Source: Beroe forskalii (taxonomy: Eukaryota; Ctenophora; Nuda; Beroida; Beroidae). From it: a stretch of DNA of 64,000 bases. Each line of letters begins with the position of its first letter. Position 1 is the stretch's first letter. The stretch covers positions 62,001-126,000 of the forward strand of contig WFMF01000226.1 of the NCBI GenBank assembly GCA_011033025.1. Reading direction: 5' to 3'. Positions 1 to 12,200 of this stretch are shown piece by piece. The notes under the pieces are model-generated. The model saw only the letters and a program-made list of their open reading frames with translations. It searched no databases and was not told the origin of the DNA. The position numbers and the translations under genes were made by a program.

Positions 1-3000
1 ATCCCATGATTTGGGATTTGGTGGTGGTTTGATGCTTTTAAACCACACCATATAAACCATTATTTTATATGGTTTGGTTACTGGTTATGGCGCTGGATAG
101 TGGAAAGCTGAGATTGGTAGTTGAACGATTAATCTCAATCTGTATTTCTCCTTACTTTATTATGGCTTTGGAATACACGATTTAGGGATACGAATGCCCA
201 GAAATTTAAAAAGCCAGATTTTTTATTTAAGTCCATTTGACCCAAAAATTTGCTCTGCCCACCCTGGTCAACTCGTATCCATAAGTCGATTTTTTCATAT
301 AATCAGGCAATTGACACCCCATTAATCCACTGCAACCCAACACCGAAGTGTGAATTTGAATTTGTAATAAACAAAATAAAAATTAGATCAATCAACTCAA
401 TGATAAATGTTCAGTCGACTAAGAAACTTCAGTCGAAAAGAAATTCTGAAGCAATATGAAACCTGCAATCAAGGTTATTCACACATTTGGAAATTGTTTT
501 AAATGCAAGAATGCAGTTACGCCTTATTTCAAAGAATTCAAACTCTGCTATAAACCTGACGATATCTCATTTTATTCTGAATTCTGATCGATCACATTAA
601 GATAGTGAAAGTTATCCTTGTACGTCTAAACTTTCTGTCGGGCAAACAAAAATTAATAGCTATGAAACACAATGCTTTAAGTAGATTTGAAAATCAAGCA
701 TAAATAAACATGATGGTTTTGCAGTTACCTCCATCAGATCTTCAGATGACCTCGGCAACGTGTTTATCACAAGAGAAAATGATCACGATAATACTGCAAA
801 ATAATAAGATATGCCAGTCACCAAGTGGCTCATATATGATGAACCTAAGGTTTAAATACTTGAATATACTTCGCAACGCAAGGATCTGTACACAAACCTT
901 ACCACATAATATAGCCTGCATTCTATATTCAAGATAATATTTTCAACAGTAAACAACATAATATTACTGTGGGCCGCATGCAATATAACTGGTGGTTATG
1001 GGGTGACGTCACATGATTGGGAATTCACCATCCATATGGATGTTTATATGCGCTTCAAATTTCTCGTTTGCAGCGTGGTTAATGGCCCCTGACCTATCCA
1101 TCATGCATTCAACCTTAATCAAGTAATAAGCCTAGAATTATGAAGCGTGTTCCGATCGACCAAGCTGGATTTCACCTGACGATCACTGACGACGACTATT
1201 CGAAAGTTCCTGTTATTCAAAATTTCTCGTATCATTAAACGTTTTCAACTTGCTCCCTAATGGATTTGTCCTCTTGTAATATATAGACTCACCCAAAAGA
1301 GGAATTTCTCTTATGGCCAATCAGCTATTATCTTATTATACAAAACCTCGTTTTGGGATAGAAGGCTCTGGTGCTTGCTGCTCCAATTACCTTGTTGGAA
1401 ATTCTAAAACGCATTTTCTACCATTTCATCTTATTTTCTGTTGTTGTTTTGTTGGTTATGGAAAGGGAAGTCCAGCAGACGCAAACAGATTTCTATTCTA
1501 TCAGTATTAATGACCTTCTCTTTTGAGCTGTTTTATGAGAATTCTCATATCACCTCTGACTGAACTTTATTTGACTGCAGGAACCGACCAAATAGTCAAA
1601 TACTTACGACTTCATAGTTTGTAAATATGATATAACTAAGATTACATGATAGACCATGCGAAACCTGGTGTATAGAGCAGGCCGCCGCGTTACTTTATTA
1701 CTTACGACCTCAAACGTCATAATTCTACGTTTCGTGAACAATGACCTGAACGTTTTACCCTTCACTTCCAAACTCCCTAACAATTTCAGTGACTATTTCA
1801 TGGGTGAACAGAACAACCTTCCCTATCTTTCTCTCTGCGCAGATCTTAATAACGAAAATTGAGTATTTTTCCAGATAAGAAGTCTTTAAGTATATACCCT
1901 GGGATATATTCAAGTACGCAGAATATCTGTATATTTCGCCCTGTCCGCGCCGCGTGAACAATATACCTATCACTATTACTTTCCATGGTACTTTGTATAA
2001 TTATCTGAATATCGCGGCTAGAGGTAATATTATAGGCCTGCATTTGGTCGCAAGCGCGCTCACAAGACGCGCACAAATTGTTTGCGTTCCACGGGCAAGT
2101 CATACGGGACACAAGCACACGAATTTATTATCCAACCAAACTAAACTTATTATGTACTCCACTAATGAGCATATATATTGCGTTGTAATTAAAATGCTTC
2201 CCAGAAATCATATGCACGGTGTTCAGGCTGAGTTACTGACCTAAATATAATAATTGCGGTTAAATAAAATGCTAATTCAACGAAAATTATTATTGCATAT
2301 TAACTTAATGTTTCGTGATTGAAGTTCCGAATGCAAGCGATTAGATTTTAAGAACCTAAGTAAGAAATTACAGAGATTACTACGTATGAAGCATGATAAA
2401 ATTGATTTAACCAATTATTCCTAACTGATAATTTCAAAATTCAATTTCATCATAGATTTAAATTCATGTGATGTTTAGTGTTATGAAGTGCGCTTTTTAG
2501 TACTTTTTCTGAGGTAGGAGTGTACAATGAAAGTACAATTCGTGCTTAAAAGCATTTGAGCTCTTAAAAAGTACATGATGAGACTATGCGCGGCAGCATG
2601 GGTATATGTAGGGTTGGTAATAAGTCAGCACCCCCCTTCTTCTGAAGCCAGAACCATAAAAGTTGGTAACAATTCCTTTGGAACAGTTTTACTTTGATCC
2701 ATTCCAATTGGATTTGAGCGTGAAAAATAATTCTCCAAAAGCAAAATATTTTTTGAAGGAGAAATTTGTAAAGTGGCAAAAATTTTTGCTTATTTAAGCT
2801 TTATTTTTGGCATGTTTCATAGCCCGTTTTTTGCTTTTTATTGAATTTTTTTACAAACATTCATTAAAATTTGTGTAATTCGCGCGGCACAATTATGAGA
2901 CATTTGAAAATTGCTGCAATGCTGTGTATAAGCTTGTGTTTCTGACGAAATATAATTGTGCCATCGTAACCTCCATTCAGCTGGCATCCGTCTAGCTTCC

Positions 3001-4074
3001 TTATTATCCATCCGGTATTTAAGTTATCATTCAGCTATATTTCTATAGTTGTTACCAACAATGCATGCAACTGCAAGGCAGAACTGCTTATAGATAGAGG
3101 AATACCGATGAACTTCCGCCATCCGCACTAACATATAGAACTTACTAGGTACACTCAATTATTGGAAATTGCAAAGCAAGTGCAGTCCAGAATCTCTTTC
3201 ATCTGTTCTTCCGATCTACAGACAGACAAGAGACTAACAATAAAGCAATAATATAAAGCACATGTTGTATAATACCACGTTATAACTTTGGGTTTATAAC
3301 TTTGATTTCCTCTGTACTTCCGACCATACCTACTTACTTCTTCTCTGAATTGGCACATTTAACAGTTGGAATGCTTTGTGAACAGGTTAGTCCGGTGGAG
3401 GCCTCTAATTTGTATACATAATATTCTGATTATACCCAGTAATTTGTATAATTACGTTCGTGTAGTTCCCGACTCATGCCAGGTGAACTTCGAGACTCTT
3501 ACCGATATTACTGACATGTTCTCTTCGCAACTTGTAACAATGGCAATAGTCTATAAGCGAGTTTGATTTATAATTGATCATGTGAAATCTGCACTTTAGC
3601 TTTATTAAAAAGTAATCAACCCACCTGATTGGCCGTAAATCTATAATTGCCGTAACAAAGGCCATTCAGCAATATATTGTTTGCTCTCATCCCCAAATTG
3701 ATGAAAGCATTTGGTGAGAGACGTTAACTTATTCCGGCAAGGCTCAGGACCTCATTTACTTTTAGTTATTTAATGTATGGAACCTTCTTTTGTCTAGCTA
3801 TAATCCGTCGATTGAGCAAATTATATATACAGCTGTCTAGTCTTGCTGCTTTACGATTTATCAATCATTACATAATGATGACTATTGTTGAGTCCGATGC
3901 ATGAGCTATCCTTGAAGTGGATCGTTTGATGATAATTTATACCCAATCCAATAGAATTCCCCCTTCATTATAATTCAAACCTCTTCACTTTCCTTGATAA
4001 TTATTTCCGATTTACCGATTAGTTCTAACATGGCCCTTTGCTCAGTTTCCCTGCTCCTTTCCCCGGTGGACCCG
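1..4074. other. No gene recognised
   Basis: AT-rich sequence with only short ORFs of non-protein-like composition on both strands. I see no domain, no chain of splice sites with matching phases and no clear repeat. A TGACGTCA (CRE-like) octamer lies near 1,003-1,010. The 5' untranslated region and promoter of the multi-C2 gene that begins near 4,075 should lie in the last part, but I cannot place them. Confidence 0.5.
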
Positions 4075-7000
4075 ATGTCAGTGAAGGAAGTAGAGCCCAG
4101 CCAGCCAGAAGTTGGCAGTGAGCCAGCAGCCGAGCAGTGGAAAGCCACGGAGCTCTCTGAGCAGAGCTACCGAGACTTCAGTGACCTGTGTCGGAGCAGC
4201 CAGGCTCTGAAGTGCGACACGGAGTGCACCTCAACAGCAAGGTTAATATTCTTATTCAAATGTATATCAGGTGGGTTGGATGGAAGCAAGTCTATTTTTT
4301 CAGTTTTTCGGATTTTGTGTTGTCGATTTCGATCAAAAATTTCTTCCAATGCCCTTAATTAAGTGCGTCCAATGTCCTTTGATCCAACGAAGAATATCCA
4401 AAACTCTCGTTAGCGTTATATACTGAACCTCGTGTCTATATCAACTGTAACACACTAACACAGTTCCATGCTTCAGGGTGAACCGGCAAGGCGAGGTTTT
4501 GGCCACTTTGGGCTGCTCCACAAGTGGCCGAACTGACAAGTGGCACCCAACGGAGAGATCAGAAAAGAGTTTCCATGACTTCAGTCAACTCTTTCTGCTG
4601 AACGAGGATGGCACTGCGTTTATCGGCAGGTATGTGTGTTAGGGGAGGGGGATTCTGATGTCGATTTAAAGATTTTGTTGCTTCTCATAGAGAAAAACGC
4701 CATATATACTTATATAGGTCAGAAGATTTTAACCGCATCAAAAAAATCGAAGTTATGAATTTCTAAATCTGCGATTTCGCCTGTAATTACAGTTCGCACG
4801 ATTTTGCCAAAAATCAACTTTAAAATTTTTCTCCTCTTTTATCGGCAGGTATATGTGTTCTAACAATGCAAGTGATTTGGATTTTTTTTCTATATTTGAA
4901 TTTGAACTTAAATTCCTGTGAGCATGAAAAATTGTTGGATGTGCGACTGATGACAGACAAGATCATAGCCGAGTGACAATTATTAAGATTCCGACGGGTG
5001 ATCGAGTTGATAATTTATCACCTCGATAAATTTTGCTTGGTTAGATGTACATTTTCCTGACTAAACGGATTTGGTCCTTGAATTAAGAGTTGTTATATAG
5101 TAATTCATAGATTTTCCCAGTTATAATCCGAATCATTCAATATATTCAGTGAAACTTCCATAATATGCTCTGCAATGTATCGCGATTACGGATAAGAAGA
5201 GCTCTATATCACTCATGGATCACGGTAGTTTCCACAAAGTATAAAGTTTATGCTGGTACGAATATTATTCCGGGAATCCGAGATGATCAGTTAGGGATAT
5301 TTATACCGCGTCACAGTACTAAGTTATATGAAGTACTCGAGAAGTCGTATAATTTAACTTATCATGAACTATTAACTACTCTTATGATAGACCTATTACT
5401 CAATTTTTCCGATAATTGGGAATTTGATAATAGGGCTCAGCTAATAGGGGGAACTTCATATGAAATTATTCATACCTTTTAAATGATATCTTCCCTCTCT
5501 ATATAAACCTCGTTTTCGAGCTCATGAAATATTATATTCGATCAAATTATAGTCGCACGAATATATTTTACGATACGTAAACCATAGTAATTCTGGTCAA
5601 AACGCAGATAAATTGTTTGCTGGTTTGTTTAGTTGTTTATCGTCTGAAAACGATCCGTGTTCTTCCCGTTGGTAAATTCGGTCGTTCGGTCGCATTCTCA
5701 GGAGAGATCGTGGCACGTTGCGGTAAATGCCGTGGTAAAAAAGCCATTGTCTATCGTACGATTATATTCAAAAACGTGACACCTCGTATCGTCAATATAC
5801 ATAAGATCTGCCGTTCAGTACGAACTCGCACGCGATTAGAAAAAAGTTAACTCGCGCTGGAAACACAGAAATACAGACAGCGAGAGATATTCTCATAGGT
5901 AGCCTAGACTGCGATCTTGTTCTTCGTAGACGAGACTGCGATATCTATCCATTATTCAGTTATTTGTACGTGGAAGAGTGAGTGATACGTTGCTCCACCG
6001 CAACCGGGATGGTATAGCAGTGTGTGCCTAGCGGAGTAGAGACTGAGAGAGAGAGGTAGTTTTGTTTTGCAGTCACTTTCATTAGACTCATGACTTCACC
6101 TAAATATAAATATGTATGCACTGATCTTAATGAACCGTTTGTCGTTTTTTTTTTTTCCTGTACGCAAATTGAAACATGTCTTCGTTTTGATATTATTTAT
6201 GATGCCTCCTTTTGTTGTTCAGTCACTAACTTTGCGTTGGTGACAGCCTGAAAATCTTTCTATTTTCTGTGAAGAACCCCACCACGCATATATGAACCTC
6301 CAGTTGGGGCACGATTAATAAATGGAGACACCATCAGCTGCTGGAAGCCGAGATTATCCTACTTCCTTTTAGATGAGGTTAGTATACTGGATACCCATAC
6401 CATGATGCCAGCAGACAGAGGACAGTTGTACACGCGTTGTACTATAGTACTACGTCGTTATAGATGAACTTAAGATGTTCCTGTAGCCTCCATACTATAC
6501 TCCTAGGGTAGATCACGCACTGGAAGCAGACAGATCTGCCTCATCATTTGAACACACTACTGTATGATAATGACGTCATTCAGACAATGATTAGCGCAAG
6601 TATCTTTTCAAATACTGACATGCCAATCATGTAGGCATGCTGATGTTTGATGATCCTTGATGCAATGGTTTCCATTCACAGCTATTTTCACATATTTTCA
6701 TGGAGGCTCATAAAGACTCTTGGTCATTTAATCGATAACTCAATTTCAAATATCTTTTTGGAATTTTCGTGATCTTTTCAAACATTATTGTTTTGTTCTA
6801 AAATAGCAAGAACTCGAAAATTAAAGAGAAATTTCAATTATATAAAGAAGTGCTTTAAACAGAATGTTTGTCGCGCAAATTTGGCTGGACATCATCTACG
6901 TATATGGACTTGAAAACATGCAAAACTTACAGTCCCTTCAGAAATCGGAGATGCATTTTATCATTCTGAATTTCGTCACGCGAAATGCTAACTTTAGTAA

Positions 7001-9298
7001 TTTGTAACCCTATACACCCGTGTAGGTACTGGATTATGCTCGTAGGTTCTGCTTTTTTGACTTTCAAACCTTCACTTTTGCTTTGTATGGTTTTGAACTG
7101 ATTTATGACATTACTGACATGATTTATGACATTTTCATGATACTTATCGCTATCTTTGTGACCTCATCAGAAAGCACAACAGGCTTCCAGTTGATCGATT
7201 CATCGGGAAACTACATAAATTCAGGGCAACAGGAGGGACTTTTGGTCTACAATGGTGGTACTGTTTGTAACAAGGATTTTAGCGAAAACTCTGCTGAAGC
7301 AATTTGTAAGATAATGGGCTTTGAAGGACACTCAAATTTCACGAGTGGACACAGATGGAAAATTCAGTCTGGAATGTCGATTGGTGGAACACTTAAGTGT
7401 ACGAGTCCGAATTGGTCCTTCTGCAGCACGATAGGACACTCCTCGTGCAACCACAACCACGACGTGTTCCTGACCTGCCCTGGAACCCGCAGTGCCTTTT
7501 CCCTGGTGGATAGCCGGGGAGGGCTGGCGTCTGACAAACAGGAGTTCTTGCTGCTCTACAACGGGGGTACGGTCTGCGGTCAGGAGTTCTCGCAGAACTC
7601 CGCTGACGCCGTGTGCCGGGACATGGGATATCCGGGGGCTGCAAGCTGGCGTGAGGGGCAGGCCTGGAATGCAGGTACTTACCGGATATCCCTGGATAAG
7701 GTGAACTGTAGTGCCGGGAACTTGAGTTCGTGTACGTACACGACGTCTCACAACTGCCAGCACGGCAAGGATGTCTTCCTCTCGTGTAGAGTTGATCGGA
7801 GAAGCAACACCTCAACGGGCGAGTGGAACGTGGAAAGCTCAGGGACTCCGCTCCCCGTCGTGTGTAGTGATAGAAACTCAATGAAGGAGTCAGGGGAGAG
7901 TCTGGCGGTAGCCATTCTGACTTTGATATGCTGTGTTTTAGTTCTTCTCCTGGTTAAAAAGAACTCGCATATCGATAAAAAGGATCTTCAGATTGCGGAA
8001 CTTATCAAGACGTCTGAAAAGTTAAATCAGTTGGAGGAGTTACTGCGAACTCCCAGAACAAGCACCAATGAGGACGGTTCGGCTGCATATTTGAGACCTC
8101 TCAAGCTATAAGTATAATAACTGCTGCTGATTGTTTGATTGTCTGTTGACTTGCGAGTGAAGACTGCGAATCTATAGTGATGTTTTTGTTCGCCCCCTTG
8201 CTTTCATGTTTTAGTGACAGGATTTTTAAATCTTACTTGATATTTTATCCTTCATTGATACGGAGCAATTTTATTTAATTTCGCAAAAAATATTTTAAAT
8301 TGTGAATTTTCATAATCGATAATTTTGTCAACAATTATACAGAATATAACTGATTTCCGATTTAAAAATGCGGTTGACTCATTCGGTAATTCTCAATTAT
8401 CAGCGAGCTTGATGAATTTAATCATCTTTATTGAATGTGGCTTCAAAACAAATCCATGGTCAGATTTCTAGTCGAAGAACTGATCGATGGGCAAAATTTT
8501 TCTGTCAGTTCCCGATATTTTTTGAAAGGGAGAGCATTTTGTAAACTGGGAGAGAGAAATGTGGGTTGCTCACTAGCATGTTATCTTGGTGGTGCTCATG
8601 AGGGCTAGAATTATTATCTGAAAACAACCTGTTCAGTCAAATTCCATTTTTAACAGCACTGTAAGAAACTTAGAAAATTGTTTTCAATGAGATTGCATAG
8701 TTTCAGTACTAAGAACCCGGGATTTTTCCCTACATTGCAATGTTTCAGTAAGGACCTGGGCGACATTGTGCCTGACGAAGACACAGAGGAGATATGTTAC
8801 TTCCAGGAGAAGAAATACCTGTCAGAAATACACAAAACTACTGCTGTCGCTAACAGGTTATTCAAGAAACGAAACATGCCTCAAAAACAAATAATTGGTA
8901 AACACAGAAACTCGAGATAATTTACCATGCCAACTTAGAATCCGCTGGATTTAATTTAACTTTCGCAGTTGTTACTTTTTTCAGGGCAGCAATAAGGTAT
9001 TGATTGTTTCATCACGTGATCATTAATTCTTCCTTACACAGTTTTGTACAGATCGCTCCTCCGATGGAGGGATTAATAAAGAAGGGCAATTTTGCTGTAC
9101 ATTTGATAGACTTTATATCGAAAGTTATCTCACGAACAGTAAATTTGCGTGCCTTTATCAATCCCTCCTTCCCTCCATCAATTGAGCCATCTGGACAAAT
9201 ATCATCCTTAAAACGTGTGATATTGCAGGGTCGGATTAGTGGAATCCCTCAAAAGGTGGAAAACTAAGACAACGGACGCGTACCGAGTGAAGGGATAT
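4075..9298 (+). CDS. Multi-C2 gene, N-terminal exons 1-4 (about residues 1-166)
   Basis: Four short exons (4075-4241, 4477-4629, 8749-8856, 9229-9298) in phases 2, 2, 2 and 0. The first two encode related motifs, WKATELSEQSYRDFSDL and WHPTERSEKSFHDFSQL, so exon duplication is likely. The third is acidic (DLGDIVPDEDTEEI) and the fourth reads ESLKRWKTKTTDAYRVKGY before a GTGAGT donor. I do not recognise a domain. The argument for joining them to the C2 exons is phase: exon 4 ends in phase 0, exactly what the exon at 19,186 needs, whereas joining exon 2 directly to 19,186 gives a stop. The SRCR gene lies in the intron between exons 2 and 3. They could instead be a separate gene. Confidence 0.55.
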
Positions 9299-12200
9299 GT
9301 GAGTCGATTTTACCTAAGATCCTGATGAAAAGCTTGCATAACTTATCTTACATGAATATCATATTCATTCTGCTAAATAGCAAATATGCTTCAAAAGATT
9401 TTTTAAATCGCCGATCTCTAGCAAAACGAACAACTTTAGTCATATGATTGGTGATATGTTTTTTCCTTTCTTATTTTGATTACTCCAAAATTTTAGCGCT
9501 GAACAGAGAACCTCATATATTGTTATTATTATTATTAAATGACAACAAATCACATTAAAATTTAGCAAAAATATATTCACATGACAAGTACTCAATATGA
9601 ACTGGCACGATTAATAATTATTTAAGTCAGTAGCCATGTTATCATCTCAAGAATATAGTGATAATGAACATCATCAATAATGATCGGATTTGGCTGGTTA
9701 TTATCCTGAATAATAAAAATTAAATCTAAGGGCCTCCAAATTAGTTGAATGCTTCACCGCTCGTTAATCGAGAATATCCTATTCCTTCATAATAATTTTC
9801 AAATAATTAATTCTGATAAATGCGTATGTTTTAAAATAGAGTAGTCAGTTAAAAAATAACTTAAACAGCTAAACGATTACATTAATACATCAGTTTTAAA
9901 GTTTACTTTTAGTCTAGATGTTTTGAAAGTTTAATTCTGAGTTTGGAGTAGTGGCAGTGTCTCATGAGGCCTGCCTCCATATCGTCTCAAGAAGACCAGT
10001 AGCAGTCCCCCAGTCACACAGCACAGCATGAGGGGTATAAGGAAACACGTTCCTGGAAAGAAGAGTTCCCGGGTATTCTGATAGGTGAGACTGATGAGAG
10101 GCGTGAAGATGCACCCAAGAACTCTCTCGGTCGCCTTGACAGTGGCGAAGGTCTGAGCTAGTTGGTTTTCAGGGAGTGACTTACTGAGGATGGAGTTGAG
10201 ACTCACTGTTGAGAAGGCGTACATGCCGTGGAGGGTTGCCCCGAGGAAGAGGGAGAGCATGGAAGAGGACATGAAGAAGCAGGCGTAAGCCATCATGAGC
10301 AGCGACAGCCCTATTCCTGTCATGTTGATATCGCTGGTTCCGAGGAGAAGGAAGGCATGAGGGCGTAGAAGAAGCAGATGACGGCGAAGGTGAAGATGTT
10401 GTAGCCAAGGAAGACCCCTATGAGGGTCGAAGTGAAGTTGTCAGGGAAGTTGAGGAGGAACATGACGAAGATGTTGTCGGGTGCTGAGAAGCAGATCCGT
10501 CCCATGACGATGAGCCAGAAGACCAGCATGATCTTCTTCTTCTTGCACGTGTAGATGCCGAACTGGAGGGTGGTAACCGTGGTGACGTCCACGTGGGGGA
10601 GCAGCCAGCAGTAGATCGCCAGCAGGGTAAAGGAGCAGGTGCAGACAAAGCTGAGGAGCCGGGAGCCGAGGAGTTGTTGGAGGGCTCCACTCAGGGAGAA
10701 GCCAAGGAACTGAGCGAAGGTCCGGACACACTCGTTTACAGCCAGTCTGTGGGTCCGGTTACGCACCTTGCTCGTCTCCGTGACCATGCTCTTAGTTCCG
10801 ATCAGGAAGTTACCTTGAGGACCACCTGTTAGAGCAATGAGGGCGTAGGATGCAAGGACACACCACCTCTGGGGAGAGAATGGTTGGTTATAAACCTATT
10901 ATTGAGAATACTGAAAATGACCTGAAAATGAATAACTGTATTCATAATTTGAAATTGTGAACAAATATAATGTGTAATTTGAACTCACCATTTTACTACT
11001 TGGCTCAACAATGAAAATGAACAGTGCCAAAGAAAAGCAAGCTTGTGCAAGACTGCTTGCCAACATTGGCAACTTTCTACCCCGCCTGAAATGATAAGTT
11101 TTAGGGACACGACAAGTTTTAGACGAGGAGTCTAACTTGATTCCAAAAAGCCTGAAGTCTGTCACCAGTGGGTGATGTGTCACTGCGACAAATTGTATCC
11201 TGCGACAGGTGAGAATTAATAAAGAGTTCACAGATTGGCAGGCATTTGCACAGAACTACAACATTTTGTGGTGCATCTATATCTTATCACCTGCATAGGC
11301 ACTGATTCTTCCCACCTTCCACTGATTCTGCTCACCTATCACTGATTCTCAGATTCTGCTCACCTATCACTGATTCTGCTCACCTGTCACTGATTCTCCT
11401 CACCCATCACTCTGCTCACCTGTCACTGATTCTACTCACCTATCACAGATTCTGCTCACCTATCACTGATTTAGATCACTGCTCACCTATCACTCTGCTC
11501 ACCAGTCACTAATTCTGGTCACCTATCACTGATTCTGCTCACCTATTACTGATTTTTATCACTTCTCACTGATTGTGGTCACCTGTCACTGATTCTGTTC
11601 ACCTATCACTGATTCTACTCACCTATGCTCGATTTTGATCACCTATCACTCTGCTCACCTGTCACTGATTTTGATCACTTCTCACTGATTCTGCTCACCT
11701 GTCACTGATTTTGATCAATTCTCACTGATTCTGCTCACCTGTCACTGATTCTGCTCACCTGTCACTGATTCTGCTCACCTGTCACTGATTTTGATCACTT
11801 CTCACTGACTCTGCTCACCTGTCACTGACTCTGCTCACCTGTCACTGATTTTGATCACTTCTCACTGACTCTGCTCACCTGTCACTGATTCTGCTCGCCT
11901 ATCTCTGATTCTGCTCACCTGTCACTGATTCTGCTTACCTGTCACTGATTCTGCTCACTTCTCACTGATTCTGCTCACCTGTCACTGATTCTGCTCACCT
12001 GTCACTGATTCTGCTCACTTCTCACTGATTCTGCTCACCTGTCACTGATTCTGCTCACCTATCACTGATTCTGCTCACATCACTCTGCTCACCTGTCACT
12101 GATTCTGCTCACCTGTCACTGATTCTGCTCACCTGTCACTGATTCTGCTCACCTGTCACTGATTCTGCTCACACATCACTCTGCTCACCTGTCACTGATT

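Noticed and set aside
5165-5850. ORFs of 105 and 77 codons
   Set aside because: No domain, signal, or splice context; expected by chance in this amount of sequence.
7332-7881. Minus-strand ORFs of 143 and 162 codons opposite the SRCR gene
   Set aside because: Shadows of a GC-rich coding exon; they have no domain, and the plus frame has clear SRCR cysteines and hydrophobic segments.
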